A stretch of 48,577 bases of DNA. Source: Bacteroides sp. (GTDB lineage Bacteria; Bacteroidota; Bacteroidia; Bacteroidales; Bacteroidaceae). The DNA lies in NCBI GenBank assembly GCA_017472925.1, contig JAFUNS010000005.1:1-48577 (forward strand), written 5' to 3'. Below the pieces are notes generated by a model. That model saw only the letters and a list, made by a program, of their open reading frames with translations, did not search any database and was not told where the DNA came from. Shown here one piece after another: positions 22,932 to 31,067 of this stretch. Numbering within the stretch: the stretch's first letter is position 1; every line of letters begins with the position of its first letter. Made by a program: the position numbers and the translations under genes.

Positions 22932-25910
22932 ATGAAAAAGTTTTTATTTTTTGTGTTGCTGATAGGTATTAGTTCAGCAGTTGCGTTCGCCCAGACAAAA
23001 GGGCGTGTTACAGTGAGCGGTACGGTTATCGATAAGGAAGATAATTCGCCCGTTATGCAAGCTACAGTACAATTACTTTCTTTGCCCGACAGTACAATGG
23101 CGACGGGTAATGTGACAAACAACAACGGTAGATTCAGTCTTGAAGCCCGTCCGGGTAAATATGTGCTGAAAGTATCTTTTGTAGGCTATACTCCGTATAT
23201 GAAGGAAATGCAGCTTACTTCTTCCAAAGCCACAGTAAATGTAGGAAAAATTGCTTTGGGTACAGATGCGGTGATGTTGAGTGAAGCGGTGGTTACTGCC
23301 GAAGCTCCTCCTGTAACTGTATCGGGTGATACTTTGGGTTACAATGCATCGGCTTATCGTACTCCCGAAGGTGCTGCATTGGAAGAATTGGTACGTAAGA
23401 TTCCAGGTGCCGAAGTGGATGATGATGGTAATGTGAAGTTGAATGGTAAGTCCATTTCCAAGTTGTTGGTGGATGGTAAGGAATTCTTTGGCGGTGATGT
23501 AAAGACCGGTTTGCAGAACTTGCCTGCCGATATGGTGGAAAAGATTAGCGCTTATGACCGTCAGTCGGATAATGCCCGTATTACTGGTATTGATGATGGT
23601 GAAGAAGAAGCCGTACTCGACCTTACCGTTAAGAAAGGGATGAACCAGGGATGGATTGGTAATATGGATGCCGGTATAGGTGATGGAAAGAGTGAAGATG
23701 GAAGTGATACTCCTTATCGCTATACAGCAAATGTGAATATCAACCGTTTTGGCAGTCATGGAGATAATTCCAGTCAGTTTACTCTTATTGGTAGAGCCAA
23801 CAATGTAAATGATATGCGCTTTGGTGGCGGTGGTGGCCCACGTTGGAGAAGAAACAATGGGTTAACAGCCAGTAAGGAATTTGGCTTGAATTATGCCATG
23901 GAAAATGAAAAATTTGAATTTGGTATCAGTGCTCGTTATAACTATAGAGATAATGATGCGGTTAGTGTAAGTCAAGTGGAAAACTTCCTCCCTACTGGCA
24001 ATAGCTCTTTCTCTAATTCAAATGGCTGGAATCGAAATAAGAATCAGAATATGAATGCCAATATGCGTTTGGAATGGAGACCGGACAGTATGACCACTTT
24101 ATTTATGAGAGGTAATATGTCGTGGGGAGATAGTGATGGCCGTTCCAATTCATTGTCGGCTACCTTTAATTCAGACCCCTATGCAGTAGTGGCTGATCCT
24201 AACAATTATTTGGATTTTGATTCAGAAAGCAATGAAGAATTGGATGCTATCCGTGTGAATGCATCTAAGGTGGGCTCTTTATCAGAAAGTAAGTCGTTAT
24301 CGGCTAATGGTAATGTGCAATTGACACGTAAACTGAATAATGAAGGCCGTAATATAACCCTCCGTTTGATTGGTAGCTACGGTGATAGTGAAAGTGACCG
24401 TTATTCCAATAACTTGACTCGTTATTATACTGCTGTAGACGGTATCCCTACTTTCAGTGAAGATACAATCCGTCGCTATATTACTACTCCAACCAATAAC
24501 TATAATTTGGGCGCAGAAGTGAGCTATAGTGAACCTTTGGCTGATAAAGTATACTTGCAATTCAGTTACCGTTTCCAATATGGTTATAGCGAAAGTGATA
24601 ATTCTACTTATGATTTGTTGAATTCTATTTATAAGAATAATCAATTTGTTCTTGGAACTCTTCCGAATGACTTCTCGAATTCATGGTTAGATCCGGAACA
24701 AAGCAAGTATGCTGAATATCAGAATTTCAATCACGATGCCCGAGTAATGTTGCGTATTAATAAAAAGACTTGGCGCTTGTCGGCTGGTGTTGCATTCCGC
24801 CCACAACAGACTAAGTTGTCTTACCAGAAGGGTGCTGCAGATATTGATACTACTCGTAATGTGTTCAATTTCTCTCCAGAAGTGGATTTCCGTTATCAAC
24901 CTCAAAGACAAACACAGTTGCGCTTCTCATATCGTGGACGTACTAGTTCACCAAGCATGGAAAACTTGTTGCCGATTACCGATGACTCCAATCCATTGAA
25001 TATCCGTACAGGTAATCCTGGTTTGAAACCGTCGTTCTCGCATAATCTGGAACTTCGTTACAATACCTTTAATATGGATGCACAACGTGGCGTATTCTCA
25101 CATGTAAGTGGCTCGTTTACTCAAAACTCTATCAGTAATATCCGTGAATATAATGAAAAGACAGGGGGATGGACATCTAAACCTGAAAATATCAATGGTA
25201 ACTGGAATGTATTCGGTATGTTTGGTATGAATACAGCGTTGAAGGCTAATCCAAAGTTTACATTTGACACCTTTACTAATCTTAGCTATGCAAATAATGT
25301 TGGTTACTTGACAATGGCTGGTATGAAAGAGGCACAGAAGAATACCACAACCAATCTTTCTTTAGGTGAACGTTTGGGTGGTCGTTATCGTAACGATTGG
25401 TTGGAAATCGGTTTGAATGGTAGCATCAACTATAGCTTTGAAAAAGATAAACTGAATCCGGAAAATAATCAGGAACCTTACACCTTCTCTTATGGTGGTA
25501 ATGTACAGATTTATGCTCCTTGGGGTACAACCATTTCTACGAATATAACCAATCAGGCACGTCGTGGTTATTCGGATTCGAATATGAATCGTAATGAGTT
25601 GATTTGGAATGCACAGGTAGCTCAGAGCTTCTTGAAGGGTTCTTTGACATTGAGCTTGGAATGGAACGATATCTTGAGAGAACAAAGCAACATCACTCGT
25701 TCGTTGACATCAACAGGACGTTCGGTTTACACTTATAATGGTGTAAATAGCTACGGTATGGTACGTGTAATCTATCGCTTTAATATTTTCGGAAGCAAGG
25801 AAGCACGTAACAAGATGATGCAGAACAGAGGCCCTGGTTTTGGTGGCCCTGGTTTCGGTGGTCCGGGAATGGGAGGCCGTGGCATGGGAGGCGGTAGACG
25901 TCCGTTCTAA
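22932..25910 (+). CDS. Outer-membrane beta-barrel family protein with carboxypeptidase-like domain and Gly-rich tail
   Basis: 992 residues. A signal peptide (cut near AVAFAQ|TK) is followed by a carboxypeptidase-regulatory-like domain at about 28-110, a plug-like segment at about 115-240 (ALEELVRKIPGAEVDDDGNV; VDGKEFFGGDVKTGLQNLPA) and a large barrel typical of the TonB-receptor-related OMP_b-brl_3 group. The last 25 residues are a Gly/Pro/Phe/Met-rich tail (repeats of GFGGP and GMGG ending RRPF), placed after the final strand, which is odd for a barrel but recurrent in this family as far as I recall. No STN domain and no SusD partner. Monocistronic, with a strong terminator. Substrate unknown. 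Confidence 0.88.
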   Translation: MKKFLFFVLLIGISSAVAFAQTKGRVTVSGTVIDKEDNSPVMQATVQLLSLPDSTMATGNVTNNNGRFSLEARPGKYVLKVSFVGYTPYMKEMQLTSSKATVNVGKIALGTDAVMLSEAVVTAEAPPVTVSGDTLGYNASAYRTPEGAALEELVRKIPGAEVDDDGNVKLNGKSISKLLVDGKEFFGGDVKTGLQNLPADMVEKISAYDRQSDNARITGIDDGEEEAVLDLTVKKGMNQGWIGNMDAGIGDGKSEDGSDTPYRYTANVNINRFGSHGDNSSQFTLIGRANNVNDMRFGGGGGPRWRRNNGLTASKEFGLNYAMENEKFEFGISARYNYRDNDAVSVSQVENFLPTGNSSFSNSNGWNRNKNQNMNANMRLEWRPDSMTTLFMRGNMSWGDSDGRSNSLSATFNSDPYAVVADPNNYLDFDSESNEELDAIRVNASKVGSLSESKSLSANGNVQLTRKLNNEGRNITLRLIGSYGDSESDRYSNNLTRYYTAVDGIPTFSEDTIRRYITTPTNNYNLGAEVSYSEPLADKVYLQFSYRFQYGYSESDNSTYDLLNSIYKNNQFVLGTLPNDFSNSWLDPEQSKYAEYQNFNHDARVMLRINKKTWRLSAGVAFRPQQTKLSYQKGAADIDTTRNVFNFSPEVDFRYQPQRQTQLRFSYRGRTSSPSMENLLPITDDSNPLNIRTGNPGLKPSFSHNLELRYNTFNMDAQRGVFSHVSGSFTQNSISNIREYNEKTGGWTSKPENINGNWNVFGMFGMNTALKANPKFTFDTFTNLSYANNVGYLTMAGMKEAQKNTTTNLSLGERLGGRYRNDWLEIGLNGSINYSFEKDKLNPENNQEPYTFSYGGNVQIYAPWGTTISTNITNQARRGYSDSNMNRNELIWNAQVAQSFLKGSLTLSLEWNDILREQSNITRSLTSTGRSVYTYNGVNSYGMVRVIYRFNIFGSKEARNKMMQNRGPGFGGPGFGGPGMGGRGMGGGRRPF

Positions 25911-25933
25911 ATTTTTGATAGCAAATAACTTTT

Positions 25934-25969
25934 CCCAACCTATAATTGTTATAGGTTGGGATTTTTTTT
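25934..25969 (+). terminator. Intrinsic terminator after the outer-membrane barrel gene
   Basis: CCCAACCTATAA pairs perfectly with TTATAGGTTGGG around a 3-4-nt loop, followed by ATTTTTTTT. It is the clearest terminator in the window and lies just before cls. Confidence 0.92.
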
Positions 25970-25988
25970 ATAAGTTTGTTGCATTGAT

Positions 25989-27428
25989 ATGTTTGGAATA
26001 GAAAGTATGTTTGAAGGCTTTTTTTCTACCGTTTTTGGACTATTGTACCTTTTGATGGTATTGACAACCATTATTGTGGTGATATTGGATAATCGAAACC
26101 CGGTAAAGACTTTGTCATGGGTGCTGATTCTGACTTTCTTGCCATTTGTGGGACTCGTATTCTATTATTTCTTCGGTCGGGATGTACGTAAGGAGAAATT
26201 AATAAGTAAAAAGGGGTATGTGCATTTACTGAAGCATCCCATGGAAGAGTTTCAGCAACAGCAATCCTTTGCTTCCTTGGATGAACAACATCAAGCTATG
26301 CGCTTTTTCTATAATGTGAATCATGCGCTGCCTTTTGGCGGAAATGATATGACTATTTATACAACAGGGAAGGATATGGTGCATGCTTTATTGGAAGCTA
26401 TAGCAATGGCCAAGCATCATATTCACATGGAATTCTATATTTTTGAGGATGATGCGGTCGGAAACAAAGTGCGTGATGCTTTGATCAAGAAGGCGAAAGA
26501 GGGTGTGGAAGTCAGATTTATTTATGATGATGTGGGGTGTTGGAAATTACCTAATCAATTTGTGGAAACCATGCGTGGAGAAGGTATTGAGACACGGGGT
26601 TTTCTGAAAGTACGCTTTCCGCTTTTTACCAGTAAGGTGAATTATCGCAATCATCGGAAAATTACAGTAATAGATGGTTGTGTAGGTTTTGTGGGAGGTA
26701 TGAATATAGCCCAACGGTATGTAGAAGGTGTATCGTGGGGGAACTGGTGTGATGTGCACCTTCGGGTGAAAGGGAAGGCTGTGTATGGATTACAAACCGC
26801 TTTCTTGACCGATTGGTATGCGGTGGATCGTTCATTGATTACTTCATCCGTTTATTTCCCGGAAATGCCCGCTTACGGAGATGCCGTGATGCAAATTGTT
26901 ACTTCCGACCCTGTAGGAAGATGGCGGGATATCATGCAGGGCTTGTTGGTTGTGATTACTAATGCCCGTAAGTATCTTTATATTCAAACACCTTATTTGT
27001 TGCCTACAGAACCTATTCTTTGGGCATTGAAAACAGCGGCTTTGGCCGGTGTGGATGTAAGAATCATGATTCCGGCACGGGCCGATTCCAAGATCACGCA
27101 TTTGGGGTCGTTGTCGTACTTGGCCGAATTGATGGAAGCAGGTATTAAGATTTATCTGTATGAAAAGGGCTTTTTGCATTCCAAGCTGTGGGTATGCGAT
27201 GATATACTTTCTACGGTAGGTTCAAGTAATGTGGATTTCCGAAGCTTTGAACATAATTTTGAGGTGAATGCTTTTATGTATGATAGACATTCAGCCCTGG
27301 CGTTGAAAGATGTCTTTCTGAATGATCAGAAGGACGCTGTCCTGTTAACACCCAAACTATGGAAGCAGCGTCCTTGGTATCAAAAAGTGCAGGAGTCGGT
27401 TATTCGTCTTTTTGCGCCTTTGCTCTGA
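25989..27428 (+). CDS. cls: Cardiolipin synthase
   Basis: 479 residues, the standard length. Two N-terminal membrane helices (about 10-30 and 39-60) precede two phospholipase D catalytic motifs: HRKITVIDG (His222-x-Lys224-x4-Asp229, then GFVGGMN) and HSKLWVCDD (His397-x-Lys399, then GSSNVDFRS). The enzyme joins two phosphatidylglycerol molecules to cardiolipin plus glycerol at the inner membrane. The 3' end overlaps the convergent rsmD gene by 29 bp. Starts 20 nt after the upstream terminator, so its promoter must be within or just before the terminator. Confidence 0.95.
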   Translation: MFGIESMFEGFFSTVFGLLYLLMVLTTIIVVILDNRNPVKTLSWVLILTFLPFVGLVFYYFFGRDVRKEKLISKKGYVHLLKHPMEEFQQQQSFASLDEQHQAMRFFYNVNHALPFGGNDMTIYTTGKDMVHALLEAIAMAKHHIHMEFYIFEDDAVGNKVRDALIKKAKEGVEVRFIYDDVGCWKLPNQFVETMRGEGIETRGFLKVRFPLFTSKVNYRNHRKITVIDGCVGFVGGMNIAQRYVEGVSWGNWCDVHLRVKGKAVYGLQTAFLTDWYAVDRSLITSSVYFPEMPAYGDAVMQIVTSDPVGRWRDIMQGLLVVITNARKYLYIQTPYLLPTEPILWALKTAALAGVDVRIMIPARADSKITHLGSLSYLAELMEAGIKIYLYEKGFLHSKLWVCDDILSTVGSSNVDFRSFEHNFEVNAFMYDRHSALALKDVFLNDQKDAVLLTPKLWKQRPWYQKVQESVIRLFAPLL

Positions 27429-27957
27429 AAAACGAGAAGTTTACACTACCATATACTCTACGTTCAATAAAGTGTGGGTCGTCTTCAAAATGATTCTCTT
27501 TCCCATGCTCCAGAACAAGCAATCCGTCTTCTTTTAGGATGCCTTTTTCAAAGATGCGTGTAGGGATGCTCTCCAAATCTTTAAGGGCGTATGGAGGATC
27601 GGCGAATATAAAATCGAACTGCTCGCTACATCTCTCTATGTAACGGAATACATCGGCACGCATAGGAAAGCACTTGTCGGTCTTTACTTCTTTCATGACT
27701 TGATTGATGAAAGCCAAGTGTTGTGGGTCTTTTTCGATGGAGATGACACGGTCACAACCTCTTGATACCAATTCGATACTGATGCTTCCAGTCCCGGCAA
27801 AGAGGTCGAGGGCGGTGATGCCATCCTCAAAATCAATATAGTTGTTGGTTAGTACGTTGAACAGATTTTCTTTGGCAAAGTCTGTGGTGGGACGTGCCTT
27901 GAATGAATGGGGCACATCAAATCTGCGCCGTTTGTATATACCGCTGATTACTCGCAT
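27400..27957 (-). CDS. rsmD: 16S rRNA (guanine966-N2)-methyltransferase
   Basis: 185 residues. The N-terminal MRVISGIYKRRRFDVPHSFKARPTTDFAKE block, the SAM-binding DLFAGTGSISIELVSRG and the catalytic FADPPYA (NPPY-like) are textbook RsmD. It methylates G966 of 16S rRNA on the small subunit. It overlaps the upstream DUF3822 gene by 10 bp (one operon) and the convergent cls by 29 bp. Confidence 0.96.
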   Translation of the reverse strand: MRVISGIYKRRRFDVPHSFKARPTTDFAKENLFNVLTNNYIDFEDGITALDLFAGTGSISIELVSRGCDRVISIEKDPQHLAFINQVMKEVKTDKCFPMRADVFRYIERCSEQFDFIFADPPYALKDLESIPTRIFEKGILKEDGLLVLEHGKENHFEDDPHFIERRVYGSVNFSFFRAKAQKDE

Positions 27958-28730
27958 ATAAATAGGGTTTTCAGGTCAAATGGAATATTGTCTTGTTCGG
28001 ATGAACATTGGGTAGCGTTCCTCAAGAACTTTTGGATTTCTTGGTTTATTTCTTGGCATTTGTCAGCACCAGCCAATCGGAGGTGGTCATTTTCTTGGCT
28101 GAATCCTAATTGTTGCCATACATAAAGTAGATAATACACCCGATCGGATACTTGTTTGCAATTGAACGTATTCATGAACAATAGCTTGCCCCGGTCTAAT
28201 CCAATTACATCCATGGAATTCCTTTTGAGGTTAGCATATAATGTCTTTTGGTTGGACGTTCGGCTTTCTTGTGCAAAGAATTCTACCAAAGGACTGACAG
28301 ATGCAAAAATTCGTGCATGAGGGAAATGCTCGTTCAGTAAAGAATGGGTATGTTTGTCCATCCCAAACACGATAACCGTATTACTTTTTCCGGAGATGTT
28401 GCATAGAACGGTTTCATTGTCTATGCGGGAGAAGTTATGATAGAATAAAGTCTCTAATTGTTCATCTTCAAACAAGTCAAACGGGATCGTTGTAAATCGA
28501 GGAGTATCTATCAGAATATTCACTTTCCGGTAGGAATGCCGAAAGGCTTCTGTCGAAGCAAGCATTTCCTTGAGGTTGGCCGTCATGGAACAAGATACAT
28601 TTACCGGATAGGTTGTAAAGAAACAGTCTCCCTTTTGTTGAGGGTGACAGATAGAAAAAGAAAATCCATCCGCACTCAGGCGGATGGATAATAGGTGTTG
28701 TTCAGATTGATTAAAATCAATTCCAGTCAT
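27948..28730 (-). CDS. DUF3822 family protein
   Basis: 260 residues; no signal peptide or membrane segment. Recognised from memory as DUF3822, a Bacteroidetes family with an actin/hexokinase-like ATPase appearance (HLLSIRLSADGFSFSICHP at the N terminus). Its 3' end overlaps the rsmD start by 10 bp, and this pair is conserved as far as I recall, suggesting translation coupling. Function unknown; the rsmD linkage hints at a ribosome or RNA role but that is weak inference. It starts 2 nt after the upstream hypothetical gene's stop. Confidence 0.85.
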   Translation of the reverse strand: MTGIDFNQSEQHLLSIRLSADGFSFSICHPQQKGDCFFTTYPVNVSCSMTANLKEMLASTEAFRHSYRKVNILIDTPRFTTIPFDLFEDEQLETLFYHNFSRIDNETVLCNISGKSNTVIVFGMDKHTHSLLNEHFPHARIFASVSPLVEFFAQESRTSNQKTLYANLKRNSMDVIGLDRGKLLFMNTFNCKQVSDRVYYLLYVWQQLGFSQENDHLRLAGADKCQEINQEIQKFLRNATQCSSEQDNIPFDLKTLFICE

Positions 28731-28732
28731 TC

Positions 28733-29419
28733 TTATTCCCAGTTACCTGCGTTGTTGTTCGGAGATTCGATATCACCTACTCTCAAGCCACAGTACTTAC
28801 CCAACTTAGTTTGAACGTCTTTCAAGTTGATAAGCAATTGCTTGTCCAAGTCACTCATGTAAGTTTCATACGGAGTCTGAGCTTGGAACAAGTTCAAAGG
28901 TGCACCCGACTTGGTTGTATCGCTACGGGTAGCCATTTCGAATATAGCACCGTTACCAAACGGAACATATTTCAAAGAATCGGGGTTGAAGCCTGCAGGA
29001 TAGATAGTGTCCAATACTGATACCCACATAGTATCACGCTTGAAGTTCATCAAACCTTCTTTTTCAACTTCTTTCCAGTTACCAGTCTTCTTAGCCTTTT
29101 CAATAATCTTCATAGCCTTCTTTTCAGTCATACCGGCTTCCAATTGAGCGTCGGTCAAAGAACCTTCCTTCTTTACGAACGGAAGTTTTGCTGTTTTTAC
29201 GAAGTCAATCAAACTGTCGAAGTCAGCAGTATACTTACCTTCGTGTAATTGACGCCATTCAACTTGAGCCTTACGAATGTCAATCAAACGGGCAATAATT
29301 TCTTTTTCTCTTGCATCTTGAACCTTATCGAAGTTAATAGGACCCATGATACTTCCATAACAAATGTACACCAAACCGACAGCGCAAAGTGCCAATACAA
29401 TATTAAAAACTGTTTTCAT
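28733..29419 (-). CDS. Membrane-anchored hypothetical protein
   Basis: 228 residues. One N-terminal hydrophobic helix (MKTVFNIVLALCAVGLVYIC) is either an anchor or an uncleaved signal, followed by a helix (FDKVQDAREKEIIARLIDIRKAQ) and a long soluble region with no motif that I recognise. The arrangement of an N-terminal helix continuing into a long amphipathic helix recalls pilin-like folds, but there is no prepilin peptidase site. It is first in the likely operon with DUF3822 and rsmD. A TATTTTTG -7-like element lies 36 nt upstream on the minus strand (29456-29463). It diverges from the helicase gene. Confidence 0.75.
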   Translation of the reverse strand: MKTVFNIVLALCAVGLVYICYGSIMGPINFDKVQDAREKEIIARLIDIRKAQVEWRQLHEGKYTADFDSLIDFVKTAKLPFVKKEGSLTDAQLEAGMTEKKAMKIIEKAKKTGNWKEVEKEGLMNFKRDTMWVSVLDTIYPAGFNPDSLKYVPFGNGAIFEMATRSDTTKSGAPLNLFQAQTPYETYMSDLDKQLLINLKDVQTKLGKYCGLRVGDIESPNNNAGNWE

Positions 29420-29455
29420 GATAATATGTTATTTTTTTAGTTTATATTCGCATCG

Positions 29456-29463
29456 CAAAAATA
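29456..29463 (-). promoter_or_regulatory. Putative -7 element for the hypothetical-DUF3822-rsmD unit
   Basis: TATTTTTG on the minus strand fits TAnnTTTG and lies 36 nt before the ATG at 29419; no clear TTG at -33. Confidence 0.4.
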
Positions 29464-29515
29464 AGATAAATAAATCTAATTTCGCACAGTTCTTTGAACT
29501 TTTTAATAATTAAAT

Positions 29516-30934
29516 ATGATTAAAAATTATTTAGGACAGCAAATTAAGGCAAATTTTTCATATAAACCAACTTTAGAGCAAGAAAATGCAATAAAAAAGT
29601 TGGCACAGTTCTTATTTTCTCCCCAAAACGATGAAGTTTTCTTGTTGAAGGGCTATGCAGGGACGGGAAAGACTTCGTTGGTAGGGGCGTTGGTGAAGAC
29701 ACTTTATCAATTGGAACAGAAGTGTGTCTTGTTGGCTCCAACTGGACGGGCTGCCAAGGTCTTTTCTCATTATGCGGGTTATCCGGCTTACACGGTTCAT
29801 AAGAAAATATACCGGCAACGTAGCTTTTCCAATGAAACGGATAATTTTTCAGTGAATGACAATTTGCATCAGCATACTCTTTTTATTGTCGATGAGGCTT
29901 CAATGATTGCTAATGAAGGCTTGTCGGGTTCCATGTTTGGTACGGGACGATTGTTGGATGATTTGATTCAATATGTGTATGCGGGTATAGGGTGTAGGTT
30001 GTTGTTGATTGGCGATACGGCACAGTTGCCACCGGTGGGTGAGGAGGAGAGTCCGGCTCTTTCGGCCGATGCTTTAAAAGGCTATGGATTGATAGTACAC
30101 GAGGCTTTGCTGACCGAGGTTGTCCGCCAGATGAATGATTCGGGTATTTTGTGGAACGCGACCGAACTTCGTCGTTACATTGCCGAAGAGGATTATTTTA
30201 CCTTACCACCCATTCGGGTAGAAGGATTTCCCGATGTCAAAGTGGTGAATGGTAACGAACTGATAGAAACCATCAGCGAATGCTATGACCAAGTGGGTTT
30301 GGACGAAACCATTGTGGTGTGCCGTTCCAACAAACGGGCCAATATATATAATAAAGGTATCCGGAATACGATTCTGTATCGGGAAGAAGAATTGGAGTCG
30401 GGCGATTGGTTGATGGTGGCCAAGAACAATTATTTTTGGGCGGAACAATGTAAGGAGATGGATTTTATTGCCAATGGGGATATTGCCGAGGTGCGTAGGG
30501 TACGTCGTGAGCGGGAGATGTACGGCTTCCGTTTTGCCGATGTCACGCTCCGTTTCCCCGATTATGATGAAATGGAGTTGGATGTAACGGTTTTGCTCGA
30601 TACGCTTCATACCGACAGTCCTGCCTTGCCGAAGGAAATGAACGACAAGCTTTTCTATTCGGTGTTGGAGGATTATGTGGATATCACCACGAAACGTGAA
30701 CGGATGAAAAAAATGAAGGCCGACCCTTATTACAATGCGTTGCAGGTGAAATATGCCTACGCCGTGACTTGCCATAAGGCTCAGGGCGGACAATGGAAAC
30801 GGGTATTCCTCGACCAGGGCTACATGACAGAAGATATGCTTTCACCCGATTACTTCCGTTGGCTTTACACGGCCTTTACCCGTGCCACGGAAACACTCTA
30901 TTTGGTGAATTGGCCGAAGGAGCAGATGGAATGA
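29516..30934 (+). CDS. RecD-like/AAA ATP-dependent DNA helicase
   Basis: 472 residues, superfamily 1B helicase without the N-terminal RecB/RecC-binding domain of RecD. Walker A is GYAGTGKTS (residues 46-54), Walker B is FIVDEASM, motif III is LLLIGDTAQLPPVG, and the C-terminal UvrD-like part has AYAVTCHKAQGGQW (motif V-like) and YTAFTRATETLYLV (motif VI). It should be a 5'-3' DNA translocase/helicase used in repair or recombination. Length is that of the short stand-alone RecD2-like proteins common in Bacteroidetes. Monocistronic, convergent with alaS across a palindromic repeat. Confidence 0.92.
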   Translation: MIKNYLGQQIKANFSYKPTLEQENAIKKLAQFLFSPQNDEVFLLKGYAGTGKTSLVGALVKTLYQLEQKCVLLAPTGRAAKVFSHYAGYPAYTVHKKIYRQRSFSNETDNFSVNDNLHQHTLFIVDEASMIANEGLSGSMFGTGRLLDDLIQYVYAGIGCRLLLIGDTAQLPPVGEEESPALSADALKGYGLIVHEALLTEVVRQMNDSGILWNATELRRYIAEEDYFTLPPIRVEGFPDVKVVNGNELIETISECYDQVGLDETIVVCRSNKRANIYNKGIRNTILYREEELESGDWLMVAKNNYFWAEQCKEMDFIANGDIAEVRRVRREREMYGFRFADVTLRFPDYDEMELDVTVLLDTLHTDSPALPKEMNDKLFYSVLEDYVDITTKRERMKKMKADPYYNALQVKYAYAVTCHKAQGGQWKRVFLDQGYMTEDMLSPDYFRWLYTAFTRATETLYLVNWPKEQME

Positions 30935-30938
30935 TAAA

Positions 30939-31027
30939 TTTTAGGCACGGATTACACGGATTAACACGGTTTTTTAGTGTCTGTTTACGACAATTTATCC
31001 GTGAAATCCGTGTAATCCGTGCCTAAA
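30939..31027. repeat. Palindromic repeat, GGCACGGATTACACGG type, copy 2
   Basis: TTTTAGGCACGGATTACACG at the left is the reverse complement of the right end (CGTGTAATCCGTGCCTAAAA), and pairing continues inwards through CCGTGAAATCC, giving arms of nearly 30 bp. It is the complete form of the element at 21541-21641. Both copies lie between convergent genes, so a role in separating convergent transcription is possible. Confidence 0.85.
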
Positions 31028-31067
31028 AAAAGTGGATGCATATTTCTATACATCCACTCATTTATTA

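Noticed and set aside
28733-29419. Pseudopilin for a type II secretion or type IV pilus system
   Set aside because: The N-terminal helix arrangement is similar, but there is no prepilin peptidase cleavage site and no secretion gene nearby.
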